Below are positions 9,119 through 17,112 of a stretch of DNA of 64,000 nucleotides, one piece after another. The position numbers and the translations under genes are program-made. This DNA is from Myxococcota bacterium (GTDB lineage Bacteria > Myxococcota_A > UBA9160 > UBA4427). The DNA lies in NCBI GenBank assembly GCA_030748735.1, contig JASMLK010000058.1, positions 1-64,000 on the forward strand, written 5' to 3'. Position 1 is the stretch's first letter. The number at the start of each line of letters is the position of its first letter. The notes beneath the pieces are model-generated. The model did no database searches and had not been told where the DNA came from. It worked only from the letters and a program-made list of their open reading frames with translations.

Positions 9119-9576
9119 GACGCCTCTTGTGACTCGATCGTTTCTGGCGGAACGATCGAGTCTGCACTCTTGCCGGGAAGCTCGGCCACCATCAACTCGG
9201 CCAGGTATCGCAGCAGTTCGCGCCAGCTGTTCTCGAGTTCGGGGCTCCACTGGTCCCCCGACAGTTCGCTCATCGCCGTCAACATCGCGTCGATGAACTG
9301 CTCGTACATGGCCTCGACGACTTCGTACTCGACGTGCTTCGAGCCGAGCGACGACATGTTGATCGGGACCCAGGTGGCGCCGTCCACGTAGTCGAAGGCG
9401 TATACCAGGCTCTCGCGAACCATCTGGGAACTGGCGGCCGAATGGCGCGCGGTGAAGAGGTCTTCCAGCTCGGGGTCGGCATCGAAGAGGAGGGCATACA
9501 CCTTGTGGCAGAGTTCTACCTCGTGCTGGGTCAGGTATTCGAAACTGTTTCGGATGAGGTCCGCATCGACGGGCAT
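9115..9576 (-). CDS. Globin-family protein
   Basis: MPVDADLIRNSFEYLTQHEVELCHKVYALLFDADPELEDLFTARHSAASSQMVRESLVYAFDYVD...VVEAMYEQFIDAMLTAMSELSGDQWSPELENSWRELLRYLAELMV; microbial globin pattern. Confidence 0.75.
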   Translation of the reverse strand: MPVDADLIRNSFEYLTQHEVELCHKVYALLFDADPELEDLFTARHSAASSQMVRESLVYAFDYVDGATWVPINMSSLGSKHVEYEVVEAMYEQFIDAMLTAMSELSGDQWSPELENSWRELLRYLAELMVAELPGKSADSIVPPETIESQEAS

Positions 9577-9612
9577 TGGGGTTCCGGAGCACTGGTCAGC
9601 GAGTGGGCCGGT

Positions 9613-9945
9613 TCAACCTTGCGCATCGTGCCACGGTCCGGGCAGTTTCGCAGCAGTCGCGAACACGCCCCAGGCCCCGCAGCGGTCGCAGTCGACGTTG
9701 TTGCCGTAGCAGCAGAAGGGCGTCGTGAAGTCGTTGCCCTCGATGTAGGGGGGCAGGGTCGTCGAGAGCAGGGGCAGTTGTCGGTGACGAGGTTGCAGCG
9801 ATTGGTGACGTTCACCATGGCGCTCGGGTACGCCGCCGGCGGTTCCATGGTCAGGCGGCCTGCTCCGAGCGACACGGAGCCCGAGTCGGCCGACGCGTTG
9901 TCGTCGTGGTTGTTCGATGAGGGGGGGGCGGATCGCACTCGTCAT
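9613..9945 (-). pseudogene. Remnant of a radical SAM protein gene (N- and C-terminal pieces joined, frame shifted)
   Basis: One frame reads GAGRLTMEPPAAYPSAMVNVTNRCNL (radical SAM N-terminus); the adjacent frame continues LLSTTLPPYIEGNDFTTPFCCYGNNVDCDRCGAWGVFATAAKLPGPWHDAQG* (Cys-rich C-terminus). The core is missing. Confidence 0.65.
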
Positions 9946-10862
9946 GCCGACTCCAGGTGTCGCTTCAGGAAGTCGCGCATCGCCACGGCGGCGTGCTCGA
10001 ACGCTTCGCCCTCGTACGGGTTGAAGTGGTGGCCATCGATCATCACCAGTTCCTTCGGTTCGCCCGCGCGCTCGAATGCGGCGCAGGTAACCGCGGCCTC
10101 CGCGAGGCGGTCCTCGGTCGCCACGACGAGCAGCAAAGGCCGCGGGGCTACGTGTGCGATGCAGGCACCGGGATCCCATGCGGGTTCGGTGCCCGCCGCG
10201 TTCTCGAGCGCGACGGAGTTGAACCAGTTGGGCGCGCGCGATCCCGCCTCCCCGAACCATTCGGTCGATTCCGGCTGATCGAGAATGACGGGCCCCTCGA
10301 TCCCTTCACTCTGGATCACGGGGATCGGCCCCATCAAGGTGTGTTGCGTGTCCGCCAGCGAAGTGCCGCTCTCGTCGTAGAGCTGTTCTCGAATCGCGGC
10401 GTAGTGTTTGGCGGTGTCGCTGTAGTCCGCCTCGGCATAACCCGCGAAGGGTACGTTCGCGATCACCGCCTTCACGCGATCGTCGCAAGCCCCCACCACG
10501 ATGACTTCACCGCCGCTGTAACTGCTGCCCCAGATCGCGATGCGGTCGGCGTCGGTCCTCGGTTGATCGGACAGCCAGGTGATTGCGTGGCGATAGTCAC
10601 GTGCCTGGGCCCACGGGTTGATCTGCTGCCGCGGTTCTCCATCGCTGGCGCCGAGGTTGCGATGGTCATAGACGAGGACCGTCATCCCGGCATCGCACAG
10701 GGCCTCGGCGAAGCGGTCGAGCGCCATTTCCTTCACGGCTGAAAGACCGTGGGCCATCACGACGCCCGGCACCTCGGCATCGCCACGCGGCAGGTAGAGC
10801 CAACCCCGTAGCAGCGTTCCGCCGTGACCTTCGAAAGCGACGTCCTTGCGCTCGTTCACCAA
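9942..10862 (-). CDS. Alpha/beta hydrolase (dienelactone hydrolase/acetyl xylan esterase-like)
   Basis: GVVMAHGLSAVKEMALDRFAEALCDAGMTVLVYDHRNLGASDGEPRQQINPWAQARDYRHAITWL...IAIWGSSYSGGEVI (GxSxSGG nucleophile elbow). Confidence 0.85.
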   Translation of the reverse strand: MVNERKDVAFEGHGGTLLRGWLYLPRGDAEVPGVVMAHGLSAVKEMALDRFAEALCDAGMTVLVYDHRNLGASDGEPRQQINPWAQARDYRHAITWLSDQPRTDADRIAIWGSSYSGGEVIVVGACDDRVKAVIANVPFAGYAEADYSDTAKHYAAIREQLYDESGTSLADTQHTLMGPIPVIQSEGIEGPVILDQPESTEWFGEAGSRAPNWFNSVALENAAGTEPAWDPGACIAHVAPRPLLLVVATEDRLAEAAVTCAAFERAGEPKELVMIDGHHFNPYEGEAFEHAAVAMRDFLKRHLESA

Positions 10863-11225
10863 CTAGCCGCCGAGCACTTTCTTCGATCGGTCCTGGAAGG
10901 TGCAGTCGTTGGTGCGCACGTGTCCGGGGTACTGCTGCTCGAACGCCCGGCAGATGTTCGGTCGCATTCGCCAGGTGCCGTCTTCTTCTGCGTAGAGCGA
11001 CTGCTCGATGAGCGTTTCGCTTGCTTCCCGGATCTCCCGGATTTCGACGTCTCTCGCTTCGACGCCATCGCCCTTCAGGTGTTCCACGAGACCGCAGACC
11101 GTGTCCGAAACGAGCGTGAACTTGACGTCCAGTTCCTCGTTCGTCGTGACGGTTGCTTCATAGGTATAAGGAAGGTCCTTGATGTACTTCGACCTCGGCC
11201 CGACGATGCGACGAACGATCCCCAT
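10863..11225 (-). CDS. Conserved-looking hypothetical protein, 120 aa
   Basis: MGIVRRIVGPRSKYIKDLPYTYEATVTTNEELDVKFTLVSDTVCGLVEHLKGDGVEARDVEIREI...; uninterrupted ORF abutting the hydrolase gene. Confidence 0.6.
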   Translation of the reverse strand: MGIVRRIVGPRSKYIKDLPYTYEATVTTNEELDVKFTLVSDTVCGLVEHLKGDGVEARDVEIREIREASETLIEQSLYAEEDGTWRMRPNICRAFEQQYPGHVRTNDCTFQDRSKKVLGG

Positions 11226-11364
11226 TTGAAGCCCCCTGGCGGAAAGACGAAAGAATAGTGCGCTGAATCGCTCTCCAGTATGTGCGCGGTCAGTTTGCTG
11301 CGGCGGGGTTCGAGCCAGGGTCGCGCCAAGGAGCGGGAATCCTCTGGTTTGCCGGCGGTCTCTG

Positions 11365-12012
11365 ATGGCGAGTCGCGAAGTCACACTTTCTGTACTCCGC
11401 CACGTGACACGTGCAACAGCCGCGCAGTCATGCGCGGAGGGCGAACGGTTGCGCGCGTGTCTGGACTCGATTCCCGAAGCGGTCGGTCGCGTCGTCTACG
11501 TCGACTCAGGCTCCACCGACGGCAGCGTCGAACTGGCGCAGTCGTACGGGGTTTCGGTCGTGAACCTCGACATGTCACGCCCATTCACCGCAGCCCGTGC
11601 GCGCAACGCAGGCTTCGAGCGACTGATGCGCGTGCACAATGGGCTCGTCTATGTCCAGTTCCTGGATGGCGATTGCAGTCTCGTCGAAGGATGGCTTGAA
11701 GAGGCCCTCGACTTGCTGGGCAACCATCCCGACTGGCTCGCCGTTTGTGGATGGCGACGAGAGCGACACCCCGCGGCCCTGGTCACGGCCTTGTTCACCA
11801 GCCCGCTTATGTTGACGCTGGTACTGGGGCTCTATGGCCTTCAGATCGTTCGGATCGCACGACGGTTGAACCCGGATCGCTTCCCCCTGCGACAACGCTT
11901 GCTCTGGGGTGTTTCGTGCCTGGTATCGCAGGTCCCGAAGATCCAGGGCCTGCTCACCTACCTGCGCAATCGGCGCCGCGGCACACAGCAGCAGCCCATC
12001 GAGTACAAGTAG
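11365..12012 (+). pseudogene. Glycosyltransferase family 2 remnant with apparent in-frame internal deletion
   Basis: N-part: VVYVDSGSTDGSVELAQSYGVSVVNLDMSRPFTAARARNAGF...VYVQFLDGDCSLVEGWLEEA...CGWRRERHP. This jumps straight to a membrane C-terminus (AALVTALFTSPLMLTLVLGLYGLQIVRIARR...PIEYK), lacking the mid-domain expected in GT2. Confidence 0.6.
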
Positions 12013-12320
12013 GGCGCGTCTCCTTCTGCCTCACCCCTCTGTAGCCCGATCGTCTTGGAAACGTGCGGTCCGATCGCGCGCTCATCGAGCCGCAGCGATT
12101 CCGCAACTCTCGCCCACCAGGAGTCTTGGGTCGAAATCTGTCGAAAACAATTGCGCGCAGGCAGGCGGCATCTTGCCCCATAGGCATTCGCCAGATCACG
12201 TTCATTCGCGCATTCGATCCGGAGGATCGATGCGCCGTCCGCCCATGATCCCCGTCATAGGACGCTGTCGGGGTTCACTGATAAGTTGGATGGCCACTTG
12301 GACACGACCAGAGGAATGTC

Positions 12321-13268
12321 ATGAAATCCCCCAGTAACAACGAGCCGAGCCCCACCGAAACCGACCTTCAGGCCATTGCGAAGACACTCAAGCCTTTGTC
12401 GTTTCCCACCAGGTTCGCAGTCGAACTCTGCGCGGACTGCAACATGGCCTGCGCCATGTGCCATCACCCGCAGATGCGTCGACCCAAGGGTGTCATGCCG
12501 ATGGCGCTGTGGCAGAAGTGCGCCGACGAGATCGGCAAGCTGAAGCCCAAGACCGAAGTCTGGTTCTCGTTCTGTGGTGAACCGTTGCTCGAGCCGGACC
12601 TCCTCATCGAGATGCTCCAGTACGGGAAGGCCGCCGGGCTCGAGGCGATCAACATCAATACGAACGGGATGTACCTCACGCCACGCGTCGCGAAGGGGCT
12701 CCTCGAAGCGGGGGTCGACCTGATCGTGATCGGAATCGATGGTTTCGAAAAGAAGACGTACGAGTCGATCCGCATCGGCGGCGTGCGCGAAACGCTCTAC
12801 GAAAACGTCGAGACGCTCCTCGCGATCCGCGACGCGGGAAACTACGACACGGACGTCATGTGCCAGTTCATCGAAATGGACTCCAACGCCCACGAGTTCG
12901 AGGACTTCAGGCGCCATTGGCACGCCCACGGTGCCAGCGTAAAGGTGCGCAAGCAGCTGAGCTGGGGCGGGAAGTTCGAGAACAACCTCCAGATCCCAAC
13001 CGACGACCGCATCCCCTGCCCCTGGGCGATCACCATGATGCACGTCTTCTGGGACGGACGCGTGCCGCGGTGCCCCGGTGACACGGAAGGCGACGAGGGC
13101 GTGGGCAATGCCTGGCACGATTCGCTCGAGGATCTGTGGGCGCGGCTCGACCAGTACCGCTCGCTCCACATCGCTCGCGACTTCGAAGCGCTGCCCGAAC
13201 GCTGCCACACCTGTAAGGACTGGATGACCGGGGCAGCCAATCGACTTCGACCGCGGGCGGAGGGCTGA
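12321..13268 (+). CDS. Radical SAM/SPASM domain protein
   Basis: FAVELCADCNMACAMCHHPQMRR (CX3CX2C), FSFCGEPLLEPDL, and SPASM-like C-terminus HVFWDGRVPRCPGDTEGDEGVGNAWHDSLEDLWARLDQYRSLH...CHTCKDW. Confidence 0.9.
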   Translation: MKSPSNNEPSPTETDLQAIAKTLKPLSFPTRFAVELCADCNMACAMCHHPQMRRPKGVMPMALWQKCADEIGKLKPKTEVWFSFCGEPLLEPDLLIEMLQYGKAAGLEAININTNGMYLTPRVAKGLLEAGVDLIVIGIDGFEKKTYESIRIGGVRETLYENVETLLAIRDAGNYDTDVMCQFIEMDSNAHEFEDFRRHWHAHGASVKVRKQLSWGGKFENNLQIPTDDRIPCPWAITMMHVFWDGRVPRCPGDTEGDEGVGNAWHDSLEDLWARLDQYRSLHIARDFEALPERCHTCKDWMTGAANRLRPRAEG

Positions 13269-13272
13269 GTCG

Positions 13273-14256
13273 ATGAAATCGCTCTACTTCTGTGGGGCCG
13301 GCAACTCCGAAGGGATTCGCCTGGCCCAGACGATCAACCGCGAAGAGCAACGTTGGAGCGAGATGTTCGTGCTCGACGACGATGCGTCGAGACACGGTAC
13401 GAAGCTGCTGGGTTGCGAGATCATCGGTGGCTTCGACGTACTCGCTGACGTCGACCCCGAGACTTCGGAGGTCGTCAACCTGGTGGCACGCCAGACGCGA
13501 GGCCGCAGCGCAGCGCGCAAGAAGATCGCGTCATATGGCGTGCCCTTCACGCGACTGGTGAGTCCGAACGTCGATACCTACGGTGCCGAGGTCGCGCATG
13601 ACGCGATCGTCTACCACAACGCGACCATTGGTCCCGAAACCGTCGTCGGCGAAGGAAGTGTCGTCTTCATGGGGGCGGTCGTGGGACATGAGGCAATCGT
13701 CGGCAAGAGTTGCGTCATGGCCGCCAACTCGGTGCTCAACGCACGCGTGGAACTGGGGGAAGGCGTCTATGTCGGGACGAACGCGACGATCTTGCCGGAG
13801 ACCAAGGTCGGGGCCTTCGCAACGATCGGTGCTGGTTCGGTCGTGCTCGAAGACGTACCCGCAGGTGCGACGGTGATCGGCGTGCCGGGTGAGGTATTGA
13901 GCAGTCCGGCAGCCAATCGTGCGGCGACGGAAGAACCCGAAGTGCAGATCGATCACGAACTCGAGAAGACGATCTGCAAGATCTGGCAGGACGTCCTCGC
14001 TGTCCCCGTGGTCGAAGTGGGACACAACTTCTTCGATGTCGGTGGGAGTTCGCTGCTCGCAGTACGCATGCGCGACCACCTGCACGAGGAAACGGGAAAC
14101 AAGATCTCACTCACCGATGTCTTCCGTTTTCCGACGGTGCGCTCGCTCGCGGCCCACGTGGTTTCGAACCGCGGCAACGCGGCTCCACCCAAGGCCGCCC
14201 CCTCGCGCGCGGCCATCCGCCGCGAGTTCCACGCACGCTGGCGCAAGACGCACTAA
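13273..14256 (+). CDS. NeuD-like hexapeptide-repeat acyltransferase fused to a C-terminal phosphopantetheine carrier domain
   Basis: Hexapeptide repeats (AIVYHNATIGPETVVGEGSVVFMGAVVGHEAIVGKSCVMAANSVLNARVELGEGVYVGTNATILPETKVGAFATIGAGSVV) followed by LEKTICKIWQDVLAVPVVEVGHNFFDVGGSSLLAVRMRDHL...FRFPTVRSLAAHV (carrier GGSS site). Confidence 0.87.
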   Translation: MKSLYFCGAGNSEGIRLAQTINREEQRWSEMFVLDDDASRHGTKLLGCEIIGGFDVLADVDPETSEVVNLVARQTRGRSAARKKIASYGVPFTRLVSPNVDTYGAEVAHDAIVYHNATIGPETVVGEGSVVFMGAVVGHEAIVGKSCVMAANSVLNARVELGEGVYVGTNATILPETKVGAFATIGAGSVVLEDVPAGATVIGVPGEVLSSPAANRAATEEPEVQIDHELEKTICKIWQDVLAVPVVEVGHNFFDVGGSSLLAVRMRDHLHEETGNKISLTDVFRFPTVRSLAAHVVSNRGNAAPPKAAPSRAAIRREFHARWRKTH

Positions 14257-14260
14257 CAGT

Positions 14261-14277
14261 CCGGGCTAGAGGCCCGG
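14261..14277 (+). terminator. Hairpin CCGGGC-TAGAG-GCCCGG downstream of the NeuD-carrier gene
   Basis: Perfect 6-bp GC stem shortly after the stop codon at 14256; no clear U-tract. Confidence 0.4.
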
Positions 14278-14401
14278 CCGGTCCGGAACGTCACAGACCG
14301 GCTCGCAACCGAAGTCCCAGGATCGCCCACCGGGTGCGGAGGTGTCATGACGAATGTCATGCAAGTCGCGCGCAGCGGAAAGCGGCGTGCGAACGCTTGC
14401 G

Positions 14402-15067
14402 TCAGGCTTCGCTGGATGCGATGTGCTCGAGTTCTTCTCGGTCCTGGATCTCGATATGGCCCTTCACGGTACGGAGCAGGCCGTCGCGTTCGAAGCGCCT
14501 CAGAACGCGAATCGCGGTCTCTACGGTCGTACCCGCCAATTCTGCGAGGTCTCGTCGCGTGAGATCGGCTTCGCCGTCGGGACTCGCTCTGAGTAGCGCG
14601 CGTGCAAGTCGAGCGGGAACGCGCTCGTATGCGAACACCGGCAACTGTGCCTGGGCGTCCCGAAGCCTACGTGCAACGACGCGCAGGACATCCATCGCGG
14701 CCGCGGGTTCTTCTTCGATGAGCTGCTGGAAGGTCGAGCGCGGGAGCCACCAGGCGGCCCCCTCGGTCGTGGCTTCGGCGCTCGACGGATAGGTGTCCTG
14801 GCCGATGGTCGCGAGCGCGCCGAAGACCTCGCCGGGTCCGAGTACATCGAGCGTCGTGATCTGGCCGCGCGACGAAGACTTGTACAGCCTTACCTGCCCC
14901 TGCTTCACGATCCACAGTCGCTCGGCGTCTTCCCCTTCGAAGTAGAGCACTCGGCGTGCTTCGAAGGGGCAGCTTCGAAGCAGGGGGGCGAGGCGCGCAC
15001 GGCGCTCGCGTGAAAGAGCGCGAAAGACTTCGGCCGATTCCAGTTCCGCGTTTGTTTCAGCGTGCAA
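14402..15067 (-). CDS. Crp/Fnr family transcriptional regulator
   Basis: Cyclic-nucleotide-binding fold (LYFEGEDAERLWIVKQGQVRLYKSSSRGQITTLDVLGPGEVFGALATI) plus HTH LTRRDLAELAGTTVETAIRVLRRFERDGLLRT. Confidence 0.9.
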   Translation of the reverse strand: MHAETNAELESAEVFRALSRERRARLAPLLRSCPFEARRVLYFEGEDAERLWIVKQGQVRLYKSSSRGQITTLDVLGPGEVFGALATIGQDTYPSSAEATTEGAAWWLPRSTFQQLIEEEPAAAMDVLRVVARRLRDAQAQLPVFAYERVPARLARALLRASPDGEADLTRRDLAELAGTTVETAIRVLRRFERDGLLRTVKGHIEIQDREELEHIASSEA

Positions 15068-15093
15068 GGCGCGAGGCCTCCGTGGTTGCTGCT

Positions 15094-15543
15094 ATGTTGC
15101 AGCACGTTGTCGAGTTTGCCCAGCGAGACCGCGGAGAATCGCACGTGAGTCATCAAGCGATCAGTGAACATCGTCGCCTCGAAAGGCTGCTTGCGGCCCT
15201 GACTCAGGCCTTCGAAGACGGCGATTCCAGCGAAGACCTCTGGAGTGCGTTCGAATCGGTATCGAATGAGTTGGATACCCACTTCGAGCGCGAAGATGGC
15301 TTGTACTTTCCCGCGATCCTGGCCCTGCGGCCCGACCTCAAGTCAGCCTTCGAGGGGGCCAGTCGCCGCCACGTCTGGTTTCGGGAGCAACTCCGGTTGA
15401 TTGGCGATCACCTCAGGCACGATGACGAAGAAGGGGCGTCGGGGATCTTCAAAGTCTTCTACGAGTCCTTCCATTCGCACGAAGCGTTGGAGGAGCGGCT
15501 TCTCTCCGAAGTCACGGAACTCGACGAGGACGCGCAGGACTGA
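15094..15543 (+). CDS. Hemerythrin HHE-like domain protein
   Basis: SHQAISEHRRLERLLAALTQAFEDGD...ELDTHFEREDGLYFPAILAL...RRHVWFREQLRLIGDHL...FYESFHSHEALEERLLSEV; His/Glu pattern of HHE domains. Alternative GTG start at 15145. Confidence 0.75.
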   Translation: MLQHVVEFAQRDRGESHVSHQAISEHRRLERLLAALTQAFEDGDSSEDLWSAFESVSNELDTHFEREDGLYFPAILALRPDLKSAFEGASRRHVWFREQLRLIGDHLRHDDEEGASGIFKVFYESFHSHEALEERLLSEVTELDEDAQD

Positions 15544-15555
15544 TCCGCTTCCTCT

Positions 15556-16503
15556 CTAGGCATTCTGTGCTCGCTTCACACCGGTCGCTCCCACGAGCGG
15601 CGTGTACACCCCGGCCTTCACGACGCAGTACTTGACGTAGAAGTCGCCGATCAACGACGTCACGCCGATCGCGCCGAGCACGACGAGTTCCGGGATGGCC
15701 AGTGTCTCGCGAAATGCCGTGAGTGCGATGGGCAGCGCGATCCCGACGATCATCGTGCCGCCGTAGAAGGCGGCAGAGACCCGCCCCATCACGAGCGCCG
15801 AAACGGATTCCCTGGCAGCGCCCCCCGCACGCCTGCCGGAAACGAGATAGAGCAGGATCAGCACGGCGGTCGACACGATGGCCCAGAGCTTCACGGCTTC
15901 GACAGCGGCCACGTCGAACTGTCCAGCGCCGAGGGCCGCTGCGATGAGGAGAAGTGCGGCACCACCGCGCAATCCATACGCGACGTAGAGCACTGGAAGC
16001 AGGCTCGTGTTCCAGAACGGGATGGCTTTGGAAGCCGCGTAGACGAACCCTTCGTACGCGAGGATCGCGCAAGCGGCCAGCACCGAAGCAAACACCAATG
16101 GTTTGGCCGCGGCGCTGTCGGCGATCGCCGGGATCTCCGACGCCACCGCGAGCAAGCTGAACAAGCCGATCGACCAGATGCCCCGGCTGATCCAGCTCTT
16201 GTGGGGACGCTTCAGCATGCGCCAGAAACGATTCCAACGGCCGAGAAAGGCAAGGTGGGCGATGCCCGACAACCCGACCACGCAGCCGAAGGCGATCCAG
16301 CGGCCGATGTCGAAGTCATAGAGCGTCGACCAGAGCCAGGCTCCGGCACCGATGCCCGAAAAGAAGTGGGCCACGACGATCAGAAGCCCCCGTCCATCGA
16401 TCCACTCGCGCTGGGGTCGGTACACCTGCGCGAGGTCTTGCCGCCTGAGGTCGAGGGTGTCGTTGCGTAGGTCGAGTTGGGTCGAGATATCCATGGCGTT
16501 CAC
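15556..16503 (-). CDS. NrfD/PsrC/DmsC-like polytopic membrane subunit
   Basis: Many hydrophobic helices (LLIVVAHFFSGIGAGAWLWSTLYDF...), operonic with FeS and Mo subunits, 4-bp overlap with the upstream gene. Confidence 0.82.
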   Translation of the reverse strand: MNAMDISTQLDLRNDTLDLRRQDLAQVYRPQREWIDGRGLLIVVAHFFSGIGAGAWLWSTLYDFDIGRWIAFGCVVGLSGIAHLAFLGRWNRFWRMLKRPHKSWISRGIWSIGLFSLLAVASEIPAIADSAAAKPLVFASVLAACAILAYEGFVYAASKAIPFWNTSLLPVLYVAYGLRGGAALLLIAAALGAGQFDVAAVEAVKLWAIVSTAVLILLYLVSGRRAGGAARESVSALVMGRVSAAFYGGTMIVGIALPIALTAFRETLAIPELVVLGAIGVTSLIGDFYVKYCVVKAGVYTPLVGATGVKRAQNA

Positions 16504-17111
16504 CGTTCCGGTGGCAGGTAATAGACGGAGGGATCGGTTCCGAGTTCGGGGTTCAGCTGGAAGCCCCCGTGTTCGTCGATCAATCGCCTCACTTCACTGT
16601 CTGGATCGTCGAGGTCCCCGAAGATCCGCGCCTTGCACATGCAGTTGGCCGAGCAGGCGGGCTCTTCACCCTGTGCGAGACGGCTGCGGCAGAAGTCGCA
16701 TTTCTCGACGACCCCGCGCTCATGGGCGGAATAAGCCGCCTGCTCGTATGCGTTTTCACCGACTTCGAAGTAGTCGCGGGTTTCGTCCTGGAAGTAACGG
16801 GCCCCATACGGGCAACCCATCATGCATGCCCTGCACCCCACGCACGCTTCGCGATCGATGAAGACGACGCCGTCCTCGTCGCGCTTCTGGCTCGCACCGG
16901 TGGGGCAGACATCGACACAGGGTGGGTCATTGCAGTGCATGCATAGAACCGGGATCGAGAGCTTCTTCACGTTCGGAAACTCTCCCCATTCGCGCTTCAC
17001 GACGCGGGCATAGGTGGTGCCGGGCCGCGTTCCGTTTTCGGACTTGCATGCGATCTGGCACCCGTAGCAGCCGATGCACCGTTTCAGGTCGATCACCATT
17101 CCGAGTCGCAT
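16500..17111 (-). CDS. 4Fe-4S ferredoxin-type electron transfer subunit (DmsB/PsrB-like)
   Basis: MRLGMVIDLKRCIGCYGCQIACKSENGTRPG...CMHCNDPPCVDVCPTGA...REACVGCRACMMGCPYGARYF...KCDFCRSRLAQGEEPACSANC. Confidence 0.94.
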   Translation of the reverse strand: MRLGMVIDLKRCIGCYGCQIACKSENGTRPGTTYARVVKREWGEFPNVKKLSIPVLCMHCNDPPCVDVCPTGASQKRDEDGVVFIDREACVGCRACMMGCPYGARYFQDETRDYFEVGENAYEQAAYSAHERGVVEKCDFCRSRLAQGEEPACSANCMCKARIFGDLDDPDSEVRRLIDEHGGFQLNPELGTDPSVYYLPPER

Positions 17112-17112
17112 C

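Noticed and set aside
13273-14256. Possible NRPS cluster because of the carrier domain
   Set aside because: No adenylation, condensation, KS or thioesterase domains seen in the window; only the LbH-carrier fusion is supported.
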